Both the position numbers and the translations under genes were made by a program. Below the pieces are notes generated by a model that did no database searches, was not told where the DNA came from, and saw only the letters and a list, made by a program, of their open reading frames with translations. This document shows, piece after piece, positions 49,877 through 57,611 of a stretch of DNA of 64,000 bases. Source of the DNA: Paludibacteraceae bacterium (GTDB lineage: Bacteria > Bacteroidota > Bacteroidia > Bacteroidales > Paludibacteraceae); the NCBI GenBank assembly GCA_024401645.1, contig JAKSKR010000002.1, forward strand, positions 82,455-146,454, read 5' to 3'. Position 1 is the stretch's first letter, and each line of letters starts with the position of its first letter.

Positions 49877-50179
49877 ATGAAAATATTTGAGAAATATAGC
49901 AGCATCATAAGCGAACTTTGTATAAAATATAAGGTTAAGAGTTTGTTTGTGTTTGGTTCTGTCTTGACTGATCGTTTCAATTCAGATAGTGATATTGATT
50001 TTTTGGTTGAATTTAACAAAAATGAGATTGCTGACTATTTCTCGAATTATTTTGACTTGAAAAATGCGTTAGAAGATTTGTTTAAACGCAATATCGATTT
50101 AGTTGAAAGTCAATCACTGAAGAATCCTTACTTTATCAATAGTGTAAATTCAACAAAAACTCTTGTTTATGGAAACTGA
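49877..50179 (+). CDS. MNT-type nucleotidyltransferase (antitoxin of HEPN-MNT pair)
   Basis: 100 residues with the minimal nucleotidyltransferase motif 'LFVFGSVLTDRFNSDSDIDFLVEF' (GS ... DxD) and a later 'NIDLVES' with the third acidic residue. In HEPN-MNT modules this enzyme adds AMP units to the HEPN toxin and neutralises it. The active-site residues are intact. The following HEPN frame overlaps its 3' end (ATG at 50169) as is usual, but that partner is broken. AT-rich against the flanking serB, consistent with transfer. Confidence 0.88.
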   Translation: MKIFEKYSSIISELCIKYKVKSLFVFGSVLTDRFNSDSDIDFLVEFNKNEIADYFSNYFDLKNALEDLFKRNIDLVESQSLKNPYFINSVNSTKTLVYGN

Positions 50180-50385
50180 AGTGAAAAAATATCTTCATGA
50201 TATACTAAATGCAATAGAAGAAATGTGATATAAAAATCACCAATTCAAGAAGAATTGTCGATGCTAGAAATTATATCATTCACGGATACGATAGCTTGTC
50301 ATCGGATATATTATGGTCTATAGTACTAAATCATTTGCCTTTACTTAAATCGGAAGTAACAACTTTGCTACGGGATGATAAATAA
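50169..50385 (+). pseudogene. broken HEPN (DUF86-type) toxin gene
   Basis: Frame 1 (50169-50228) reads METEVKKYLHDILNAIEEM then stops, a normal HEPN N-terminus. The next frame (50227-50385) reads 'DIKITNSRRIVDARNYIIHGYDSLSS' and continues to a normal C-terminus 'LPLLKSEVTTLLRDDK'. The RNYIIH (Rx4H) RNase motif survives there. About 45-55 residues of the usual middle section are missing and the halves are out of frame. It cannot make a full toxin unless the sequence is wrong here. Confidence 0.82.
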
Positions 50386-50407
50386 CGTCCCAACAAATTA
50401 CTTATAG

Positions 50408-50454
50408 CGATATTGACTTCTGTGGGCTTATACAAGAAGTCAATATCGTTTTTT
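50408..50454 (+). terminator. terminator after the MNT/HEPN locus
   Basis: CGATATTGACTTC (50408-50420) pairs perfectly with GAAGTCAATATCG (50436-50448), followed by TTTTTT. Just upstream (50382-50396) is ATAACGTCCCAACA, the right arm of the terminator at 46405 without its partner. Confidence 0.83.
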
Positions 50455-50494
50455 ATCTCTTACCCCAAGGTCGAAATGTGCGTCTAGCTCTGTC

Positions 50495-53050
50495 TTACTT
50501 TACTACAACCTTCTTCCTCACCACACCATCTTCACTCTTTACTTCAACAATGTAGATGCCTTTTGCAAGGCCGCTAGTCCTTATCTCGGCTTTCTGTCGG
50601 TTGTTTGGCTCCATTTCAGCAACCTTTCCCAAATTGTCGTAAATGACGACAGACAGAATGTTGCCAGCTGTGCTCTCCACAAACAGCAGGTCGTGAACCG
50701 GATTCGGATATACCTTTACTATGTTTATGGTGTTGTCAATATTGTCAACGCCATCGCTCTCCTCAAACACCACCTCAATGTTCAAGTCGCCCGCCACTTG
50801 TGTGCTGAAAGTTGGGGTGGTTACAACCGAGTCGGCACCCACTTTCCAATACTTGAATGCATAGCCTTCTGGCGCTATGGCTGTCAGCTGTAGCAGGTTG
50901 TTACTGATGTACTTGCCATCGTAAGTTGCACCATCGCAACGCATGCCGTTCATGGCAAAGCGTCCTTCAGGGATGTTGGTAACTATTTTCAGAACCGTTT
51001 GTTCGCCACCGTAATAACTTTCCAGATGGCTCAAAACGTGTTCGGGTCTGTTCTTTGCAAAAGTTCTGATGGTCTTCACATTGTTGTCTGTGTTGAAGTC
51101 CTTCGCATATTTGGTGGCGCAATATTCCGGCAAAACCAGTTCAAGAATGCTGTCGAGCTTCGTTTCCACCACATCGGGTTGCAGTCGGTCACCTAGTAGC
51201 ATCAGGTTCTTGGCAAGGAACTTGCGCTTGAAATCATCATCAGCCATCAGGCTTTTAAACAAAAGCGTTTTCCAACGGCTTTCCTCGTCAAATTTGTAGT
51301 ATTTGGTACCGCTGCCATTGCCCCAGTTAATGGCATTTCCTTCGCCCAGGCAGAACTGCAGCATGTTGGTGGTGTAGTGTGTGTAGTTGGGCGAGAAGTA
51401 GTCGTAAAGACCAAATCCGAAATCGGTGTCGAGCAGAATCCAGCGGAAGCGTCCGTTGTCGCGGCTTCGCCATAGTTTGGTGTTGGTACCCACCCAGTCG
51501 GTGTTTACAATGAACTGCTCAAAAGCCATGTAGGTGGTGTACTCGTCAATGTCGAGTAGCTCGTTCATCTTTTCGCAGTAGCCCGGCTCGTTCTGGCCGG
51601 TTTGGGCCTCTTCCACCATGTGGTTGTAGGCATCAAGCGAACCCTCCTTCACGTCGAAACCGTTGTTCAGCTTAATCAGGTCAATCTCATCCTCGTCTAG
51701 GCCATAGTTGCTGTAAACGTATCCGGCTGTGGTGTGTTCGCATAGCATCATCATGCCCTGGTATTCGCCGTTTATGTAATAGCCAACGGGTTGTGAACTC
51801 TGGTAGTCAATGTTTTCGCCATGAATCAGGCTTTGCATGAAACCGTCGCGGAACATGAGTCTGGCATTGCCGTTGCCGCCGTTGCGCAGGTATAGGCTTT
51901 TGTATTTCGTGTTGTTGGGCTTGTCGGAAAAGAACGCATATTTTAGCTTTTTCTTCCCGCTACCGCATTTCTTACTGCCGTTTAGCGAAATCGATTTCAT
52001 TTCGTAGGCGCGCGAGCAGCCGCCCATCATTTCCACCTCCACCTCTTGGTTCAGTTCGCTTTCGCCGTTAACTATATATTCAAAGGTAACAGGGCGTCGC
52101 CAGTCGTGGTTAAAGTTGCCAAAGTTGTTGCAGGCGCCACCAATGCCGTTAGTGCCTTCAACGGCAATGCCGTAGGTGTCGTCTTCAAAGTTGGCCCTGT
52201 CGGTCGAAATGGAGACTATAGGCAGAATGCCTACGCCTTGGCAGTTATCGTGCCTAGCATCGTTAAGTATGTAGCTGGCAGTGCGTATGGGGCTGCTAAT
52301 CAGGCTGTCGCTATAGGCGCGTGCCTTTAGCACAGTTGTTGCCGTTATGCCAATTGGGGTGGTGTAGGGCGTGCCACTTTCTGCCGTAGGCGTGCTGCCG
52401 TCGGTTGTGTAGTAAATGCTGGCATTGGGTGTTTTGCTGCTTATCTCAATCGTTAGGCTGTCATGGTCGGCATAGACTCCGGCTTTTTTGCTGAAGTCGG
52501 GTTTGTCGCATTGGGCTGTCGCTTTCAACGCTTCCAGGTCGGTTGCCACATAGGCTTGGCTGTTGGCAGTGCCTGGTGTCGGCTCCATATAGCCGGTTTT
52601 GTCGCCCCATCTGCCATACGAGGCAAAGGTGCGTTGGGCCGGTAGGTTTAGCTCTTCCTCTGTCACGCCATCGGCATTGGTCAGCACCATTTTCCCGCCA
52701 TCGGGGTCTAGTTTGTAGCCGGCGTGCCTTTCCTTGCTGCTGCTTTTCCCAAAGAAGAACAGTTGGTAGGTTTTGGGGGCAATGGGGCAGTGGTGGTCAA
52801 TGGTGTGTGTCTTCACACTTTTCTCCTCGCTTTCCTGGTAGCCAATGGTGTAGCCTTTCAGGTCTACGGCCACGTCGCCGTCGTTATACAGCTCAATCCA
52901 TTGGCTGTATTCGTAGGTCATGGTGTCGAGGTAGGTGCCCATGTTGCAAGGCATGGCCTCGTTTATTATTACGGTTGCTTGTGCCGAACTGCTTGCGCCT
53001 ATTGCGGTAAACAGTGCGGAAAGTAAGCCTTTCCTTAATGGTCTTATCAT
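50495..53050 (-). CDS. secreted LTD / CotH-kinase protein with T9SS sorting domain
   Basis: 851 residues from MIRPLRKGLLSALFTAIGASSSAQA, a signal peptide; the frame extends upstream without support. Order: lamin-tail domain ('VIINEAMPCNMGTYLD', 'WIELYNDGDVAVDLKGYTIG'), chitobiase-C-like strand domain ('ASIYYTTDGSTPT'), CotH kinase domain ('YINGEYQGMMMLCEHT', 'LLDTDFGFGLYD', the latter with the metal-binding DxDFG), a PKD-like insert and a T9SS type A C-terminus ('VKVYPNPVHDLLFVES', 'GLAKGIYIVEVKS'). CotH-type kinases phosphorylate secreted proteins in Bacillus. It is exported across the outer membrane if T9SS works. Target unknown. Confidence 0.88.
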   Translation of the reverse strand: MIRPLRKGLLSALFTAIGASSSAQATVIINEAMPCNMGTYLDTMTYEYSQWIELYNDGDVAVDLKGYTIGYQESEEKSVKTHTIDHHCPIAPKTYQLFFFGKSSSKERHAGYKLDPDGGKMVLTNADGVTEEELNLPAQRTFASYGRWGDKTGYMEPTPGTANSQAYVATDLEALKATAQCDKPDFSKKAGVYADHDSLTIEISSKTPNASIYYTTDGSTPTAESGTPYTTPIGITATTVLKARAYSDSLISSPIRTASYILNDARHDNCQGVGILPIVSISTDRANFEDDTYGIAVEGTNGIGGACNNFGNFNHDWRRPVTFEYIVNGESELNQEVEVEMMGGCSRAYEMKSISLNGSKKCGSGKKKLKYAFFSDKPNNTKYKSLYLRNGGNGNARLMFRDGFMQSLIHGENIDYQSSQPVGYYINGEYQGMMMLCEHTTAGYVYSNYGLDEDEIDLIKLNNGFDVKEGSLDAYNHMVEEAQTGQNEPGYCEKMNELLDIDEYTTYMAFEQFIVNTDWVGTNTKLWRSRDNGRFRWILLDTDFGFGLYDYFSPNYTHYTTNMLQFCLGEGNAINWGNGSGTKYYKFDEESRWKTLLFKSLMADDDFKRKFLAKNLMLLGDRLQPDVVETKLDSILELVLPEYCATKYAKDFNTDNNVKTIRTFAKNRPEHVLSHLESYYGGEQTVLKIVTNIPEGRFAMNGMRCDGATYDGKYISNNLLQLTAIAPEGYAFKYWKVGADSVVTTPTFSTQVAGDLNIEVVFEESDGVDNIDNTINIVKVYPNPVHDLLFVESTAGNILSVVIYDNLGKVAEMEPNNRQKAEIRTSGLAKGIYIVEVKSEDGVVRKKVVVK

Positions 53051-53158
53051 AGAATTGTTTGTTGTGTAAAGCGTCGTGTGTTTTCCTATGGCAAATATAC
53101 TATTTTCCTTTAATAAGGTATGTAACCGTTTCGAAAAACCTTGCAACCTTGCAGTTTT

Positions 53159-53188
53159 TTGTACAATTCCCGGTTCGTGCTACTTTTG
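53159..53188 (+). promoter_or_regulatory. promoter of the small secreted protein gene
   Basis: TTG (53159-53161), 19 bp, TACTTTTG (53181-53188), 63 bp before the ATG at 53252. Confidence 0.75.
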
Positions 53189-53251
53189 GTCATACAACAA
53201 ACAAATCATCTGGCAGTTGCCGGTTGGTAATGTTTATAAAAATTTACGATT

Positions 53252-53722
53252 ATGAGAACAAGAGTTTTTATGGCACTTTGTGCTTTCGGTCTTTGCCAAA
53301 TGTTGAAAGCCGATCCAACATATATTTCAGTAGAGTTGAACAATGGTTCTAACTACTCGTTCCAGGTTGACGAAACGTCTGAAATCTCTTTCGACGACGA
53401 TAAGCTCGTGGTTAACGACGACGACAATACTTCTTTCGAAATCGATGACGTGAAAGACTTCGTTTTCTCGGACAATGGCTTCGATAAGGCCGATTTGTTG
53501 AACGAATCAAGTCACCTTAAGGTGGTTTCAATAAGCGACGACCGTGTCCGCATCGAGGGACTTAACTGCAATGCCGATGTTGCCCTCTTGAACCTAGGCG
53601 GTGCTCACATCAGCACTTCCAATGCCAACGACGACGGTGTGGTAGAAGTTATCCTTCCCGAAAAGAAGGGCATATACGTTATTACCGATGGTCACCACTC
53701 TGTGAAGGTAAGACGCCAATAA
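53252..53722 (+). CDS. small secreted protein, paralogue of the gene at 41908
   Basis: 156 residues with signal peptide MRTRVFMALCAFGLCQMLKA. The strand module 'YISVELNNGSNYSFQVDETSEISFDDDKLVV' and 'FEIDDVKDFVFSD' aligns by eye with 'YMTVEQKSGAKYSFLLKDNPVV' of the 41908 product. The second half is a T9SS-CTD-like sandwich ('NADVALLNLGGAHIS', 'KKGIYVITDGHHSVKVRRQ'). It is strongly acidic. It lies 72 bp before the VIT protein gene, and the two might be co-expressed. Function unknown. Confidence 0.72.
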   Translation: MRTRVFMALCAFGLCQMLKADPTYISVELNNGSNYSFQVDETSEISFDDDKLVVNDDDNTSFEIDDVKDFVFSDNGFDKADLLNESSHLKVVSISDDRVRIEGLNCNADVALLNLGGAHISTSNANDDGVVEVILPEKKGIYVITDGHHSVKVRRQ

Positions 53723-53794
53723 AATAAAACAGTTCCTATACTCGTTGTAATGCTAAAAAACTTATATTTGGCATAATAAAGTTTGTTCTAGCTT

Positions 53795-56734
53795 ATGAAA
53801 AGAATTACGGCATTCCTATTTCTCATTATTGCCTTGTTGCATGTTTCGGTTGCACCTGCGCAAGTGTTACTACCGGTCATCAAAAGAGCTGGCGTTGAGT
53901 CGGGCGATATTAGGTTGCAAGACCTCAAGGTGAAGGTCGAGGTGGTGGGCAATGTGGCCACCACTACTTTCGACATGGTCTTCTACAACAGCTCGACCCG
54001 TGTAATGGAGGGTGAGTTCGAATTTCCTTTAGGCGACGGACAGACTGTTTCGCGTTATGCGCTCGACATTAACGGAAAGTTGCGCGAGGGGGTGGTTGTT
54101 GAAAAGGAAAAGGGCCGAAAGACTTTCGAAGAAATAACCAGAAATGGTGTCGATCCCGGACTCCTTGAGCAGACTGCGGGCAATAACTTCCGCACACGCA
54201 TCTATCCGTTCATTCCCGGCGGCACGCGTCATGTTGTCATTGCGTGCGAACAGGAACTGAACACGGTAAATGGCAAACGCTATTACCGTCTGCCTTTAAC
54301 TACCGAGCATAAGTTGAAGTCGTTCAGCCTCGACGTCTTGCTCAATAGCCAACCGTTACCGGTTATTCCTGGCAATGCCAAGCCACTTAATTTCAAGACG
54401 GTAGGTGAAAGACAGACTGCATCTTTCAGCCAGAACGACTATCAGTTGAAAGACAATATAGTGCTCGAAATCCCTAACCGAGACGTTGCCAGTGTCAACA
54501 TCGAGAACGATGGCCCCGACACCTATTTCTATACCTTCACCAAGCTCAATGTGAAGCACAAGGACAAGGTCTTGCCAAAGAATCTGACTGTGATTTACGA
54601 CGTTTCCTCTTCGGCAAAGTCAAGCCATTTGAATAATAATCTGTCGTTGTTGAAATGGTATGCTAATAAGGCGGGTGTCACCAACATCCGTCTGGTGCTT
54701 TTCAGCTATAAGGTGCATGTCGACACGGTTTGCTCTTTAGACCTAGCCGAGCACTTGCTTAAAACGTGTGCCTACGACGGTGCTACCCAGTTGGGGTGTA
54801 TCAGGTTGAAAGACTACCAGGCCGACGAGATACTTTTGTTTACCGATGGCATTGGCAACATTGGCAAGCAAGACGTCGAGGCTGGCAATAAGCCGCTTGT
54901 TGTCGTCAATTCCAGCAATGTGGCAAACCATTCTTTCTTGAAGAAGTTGGCTGCCATGAATCATGGCACTTACATCGACTTGACTACCCATTCTATGGAG
55001 GTGGCACAAAGGCTCATTTCCCAAGTCAATTATTCTTACCTGGGTGCCAAGTACAACAAAAACAAGGTGAAGGAGGTTTATCCGTCATTGCCTTGTCCGG
55101 TGGGCGAAACCTTCTCGTTGTCGGGCATCATGCCTTCTACAAAGGCAACCGTTACGCTTTACTTTGGTTTTGGCAACACGCCTACCGACAGTGTCGTGTG
55201 CGAAATTGCCTCTCTCGACCGTCTGGCTGCAAACAATGTGAAACGCCTTTGGGCACAGAAGAAGTTGGCCGAGTTAGATATGGACTACGAGCAGAACGAA
55301 AATGAGATTGTTGCATTGTCGAAGGCCTTTGGCGTGGTTTGCCGTAACACCTCGCTCATTGTGCTCGACCGTGTTGAAGACTATGTGCGTTACGAAATAA
55401 CTCCGCCTGCCGATTTGCTAGAAAGGTATAACGAACTAATGGCACGTAAACGCAAACCCGAAAATCAGATTGGTTACATTCCTGAACGTGTTTATTCTGC
55501 ACGCAAGGATTTCGTAGATTGGTGGAATACCGATTTTAAGAAGAAGGCTGAAGAGAATGGTTCGACCACCGTCAGAAGTGAGGTGAGATATGGTAATGAC
55601 GACGGATTAAGACACCGTATAGAAATAGAAGGTAATGGCGATGGATTAAACCACTGGTCTATGGAAGTTCATGGTGGTATTTCTTTAGATGCCCCTCGCT
55701 CGGCCGAGACTGCTGTTCGTGAGTCGTTGGAAGGGCGTGTGGCTGGTGTGCAAGCTAGTGGTGCACCGCTTCGCTATATGCCTGTAATGGAAGACGCTGA
55801 AACATCAGCAGAAGCTGTCAGTGCTGCCGAAACGGCAATTAGGGTGCAGTATTGGGATGCAAAAGCCCCTTATATAGCTAATCTGAAATCGGTAGAACGT
55901 GAACAGATGTACGCCAAGTACCTTGAACTGAAGGCCGAGAACGAGTTCGCACCAATGTTCTACGTCGATGTTGCCGATTTCTTCTTCCGCGAAGATATGA
56001 AGGAAGAGGCTATTAGGGTGGCAACCAATTTGTGTGAACTCAAGTTAGAAGATGCCGAGGTGGCGCGTTCTTGTGCCAACAAGTTGGTCGAATTTGGCCG
56101 TCTCGACCTTGCGGCTAGTGTCCTTGAAAAAGTGGTGAAGATGCGTAGCGAAGAGCCACAAGCTTACCGCGACCTCGCTCTGGTCTGTGCTGAACTGGGC
56201 CAATTGCAGAAGGCTGCCGACTTGCTTTACAAGGTTGGTTCTACCGATTGGGACAGCCGTTTCAAGAATGTGCATCAGGTTGCGCTTAACGAGTTGAATG
56301 CGTTAATCGACTTGAATCCGGGCAAGGTCAACACGTCTGGGTACGACGAGAAACTCCTTGGCAATTATCCTGTCGACATCCGCATTCTCTTGTCTTGGAA
56401 TACCGACAATAGCGACATCGACCTTTGGGTAACCGATCCGAACAAGGAAAAATGTTACTATCAGCATAAGAGAACTGCCATTGGTGGACGTCTTGCCGAA
56501 GACCTTACACGAGGCTATGGCCCTGAAGAATTTTGCTTGAAGAAGGCCATCAAGGGCAAGTACCTAATTCAGGCCAACTACTATGGCACTTCTAGTCAAA
56601 AGGTGCTACAGCCGGTTGTTGTCACCGCCACTGTTTACACCCATTTTGGCACCAAGAAGCAGAAGAAGCAGGTACTCACACTTCAGTTAGCCAACAAGAC
56701 TGACACTTACAACGTGGGTGAAATTGAGTTTTAG
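53795..56734 (+). CDS. VIT / VWA / TPR-like / DUF2135 exported protein
   Basis: 979 residues with signal peptide MKRITAFLFLIIALLHVSVAPAQ. Order: VIT domain (about 25-180: 'VATTTFDMVFYNSSTRVMEGEFEFPL', 'EKGRKTFEEI'), VWA-like domain with MIDAS DVSSS (about residue 270) and 'LFTDGIGNIG', a linker, TPR-like helices (about 700-850) and a C-terminal DUF2135 domain ('DIRILLSWNTDNSDIDLWVTDP'). Inside the linker, residues about 641-655 read 'RESLEGRVAGVQASG', the same string as the SusC plug signature (SLQGRVAGVQ), which is odd for a protein with no TonB barrel. A periplasmic or surface scaffold is likely. Confidence 0.86.
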   Translation: MKRITAFLFLIIALLHVSVAPAQVLLPVIKRAGVESGDIRLQDLKVKVEVVGNVATTTFDMVFYNSSTRVMEGEFEFPLGDGQTVSRYALDINGKLREGVVVEKEKGRKTFEEITRNGVDPGLLEQTAGNNFRTRIYPFIPGGTRHVVIACEQELNTVNGKRYYRLPLTTEHKLKSFSLDVLLNSQPLPVIPGNAKPLNFKTVGERQTASFSQNDYQLKDNIVLEIPNRDVASVNIENDGPDTYFYTFTKLNVKHKDKVLPKNLTVIYDVSSSAKSSHLNNNLSLLKWYANKAGVTNIRLVLFSYKVHVDTVCSLDLAEHLLKTCAYDGATQLGCIRLKDYQADEILLFTDGIGNIGKQDVEAGNKPLVVVNSSNVANHSFLKKLAAMNHGTYIDLTTHSMEVAQRLISQVNYSYLGAKYNKNKVKEVYPSLPCPVGETFSLSGIMPSTKATVTLYFGFGNTPTDSVVCEIASLDRLAANNVKRLWAQKKLAELDMDYEQNENEIVALSKAFGVVCRNTSLIVLDRVEDYVRYEITPPADLLERYNELMARKRKPENQIGYIPERVYSARKDFVDWWNTDFKKKAEENGSTTVRSEVRYGNDDGLRHRIEIEGNGDGLNHWSMEVHGGISLDAPRSAETAVRESLEGRVAGVQASGAPLRYMPVMEDAETSAEAVSAAETAIRVQYWDAKAPYIANLKSVEREQMYAKYLELKAENEFAPMFYVDVADFFFREDMKEEAIRVATNLCELKLEDAEVARSCANKLVEFGRLDLAASVLEKVVKMRSEEPQAYRDLALVCAELGQLQKAADLLYKVGSTDWDSRFKNVHQVALNELNALIDLNPGKVNTSGYDEKLLGNYPVDIRILLSWNTDNSDIDLWVTDPNKEKCYYQHKRTAIGGRLAEDLTRGYGPEEFCLKKAIKGKYLIQANYYGTSSQKVLQPVVVTATVYTHFGTKKQKKQVLTLQLANKTDTYNVGEIEF

Positions 56735-56739
56735 TTAAG

Positions 56740-57028
56740 TCGCGGTGGGGCTCTGTCCCGCCGTACCAAAGCAAACCCAAAATGCGCAGTGCGCATCAAA
56801 TTCGAGCCATTAGCAACGCCTCTGGCGTTAATTAGGGAAATCCCCGTCAACCCAACCAGTAATTCGTGACATTCGCGAAATTCGTTGACGACATTAATTG
56901 TGCATCGTACATTGAACGCAGAATGAACAGAAAATCCACAAGGCGTATGCGTACACGAGCATGACAATTGTCGCGGTGGGGCTCTGTCCCACCGCAATTT
57001 TCACAAGCGGGGGCTCTGTCCCGCCACG
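56740..57028. repeat. array of short hairpins, three copies of GCGGTGGGGCTCTGTCCC
   Basis: Copies at 56741-56763, 56972-56994 (GCGGTGGG and CCCACCGC pair perfectly) and 57007-57026 (GCGGG and CCCGC). Between them lie ATGCGC-AGT-GCGCAT (56782-56796) and AACGCC-TCT-GGCGTT (56815-56829). This accounts for most of the 429-bp gap between the VIT gene and HU; no open frame with gene-like features was seen there. Confidence 0.75.
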
Positions 57029-57108
57029 TTATTAAGAAACTATATCATAATTCACTTCGATACAGTCTTTTAATACCGCTAAGCTTAATCCGTGCGATCA
57101 AACAAAAA

Positions 57109-57138
57109 GGGGAAGGCGATTTCCGAATCGCCTTCCCC
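57109..57138 (-). terminator. terminator of the HU gene
   Basis: GGGGAAGGCGATT (57109-57121), loop TCCG, AATCGCCTTCCCC (57126-57138): perfect 13-bp stem. The AAAAA on the left provides the minus-strand T-tract. Confidence 0.88.
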
Positions 57139-57163
57139 TATATCTTAAGGTAGAAGATGCTAA

Positions 57164-57445
57164 TTACTTAACTTCCTTAACCTTTGCCATGAATTCCTTG
57201 CTTGGCTTGAATGAAGGAATGTTATGTTCTGGTACAATTACAGAAGTCCTTGCGCTGATGTTACGTGCAACTTTCTGTTTTCTTGTCTTAATTCCGAATG
57301 TGCCGAATCCACGAAGGTAAACGTTTTCACCCTTAATCAATGAATTCTTAACAACTTCCATGTAGCCTTCTACTACTTTCAATACATCTTCGCGGTCAAT
57401 ACCTGTGCTTGCGTTGATTGACTCAACAATTTCTGACTTTGTCAT
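57164..57445 (-). CDS. HU/IHF-family DNA-binding protein
   Basis: 93 residues, typical length. The N-terminal helices 'KSEIVESINASTGIDREDVLKVVEGYMEVVKNSL' lead to 'GENVYLRGFGTFGIKTRKQKVARNI' and the DNA-contacting arm with 'VIVPEHNIPSFKPSKEFMAKV', whose Pro at the arm tip intercalates in DNA. It bends and compacts the nucleoid. It has its own promoter and a strong terminator. Whether it forms homodimers or pairs with another copy is unknown. Confidence 0.94.
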   Translation of the reverse strand: MTKSEIVESINASTGIDREDVLKVVEGYMEVVKNSLIKGENVYLRGFGTFGIKTRKQKVARNISARTSVIVPEHNIPSFKPSKEFMAKVKEVK

Positions 57446-57470
57446 TTTTTCCTTAAATTTTTATCACACA

Positions 57471-57501
57471 CAAAGTTAAGAATTATTTATCAACAAAACA
57501 A
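57471..57501 (-). promoter_or_regulatory. minus-strand promoter of the HU gene
   Basis: On the minus strand: TTG (57501-57499), 20 bp, TAACTTTG (57478-57471), 25 bp before the start codon. Confidence 0.72.
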
Positions 57502-57611
57502 AAAAAATCAATCAGGTGTATTGCAAATATTCTACAATCTTCTTTCTTTTGTTGTTTTGTTGTCACTTTCTAGGTATTGCCTTTTCCTATACTCATTAAC
57601 CTCTGTTTTGG

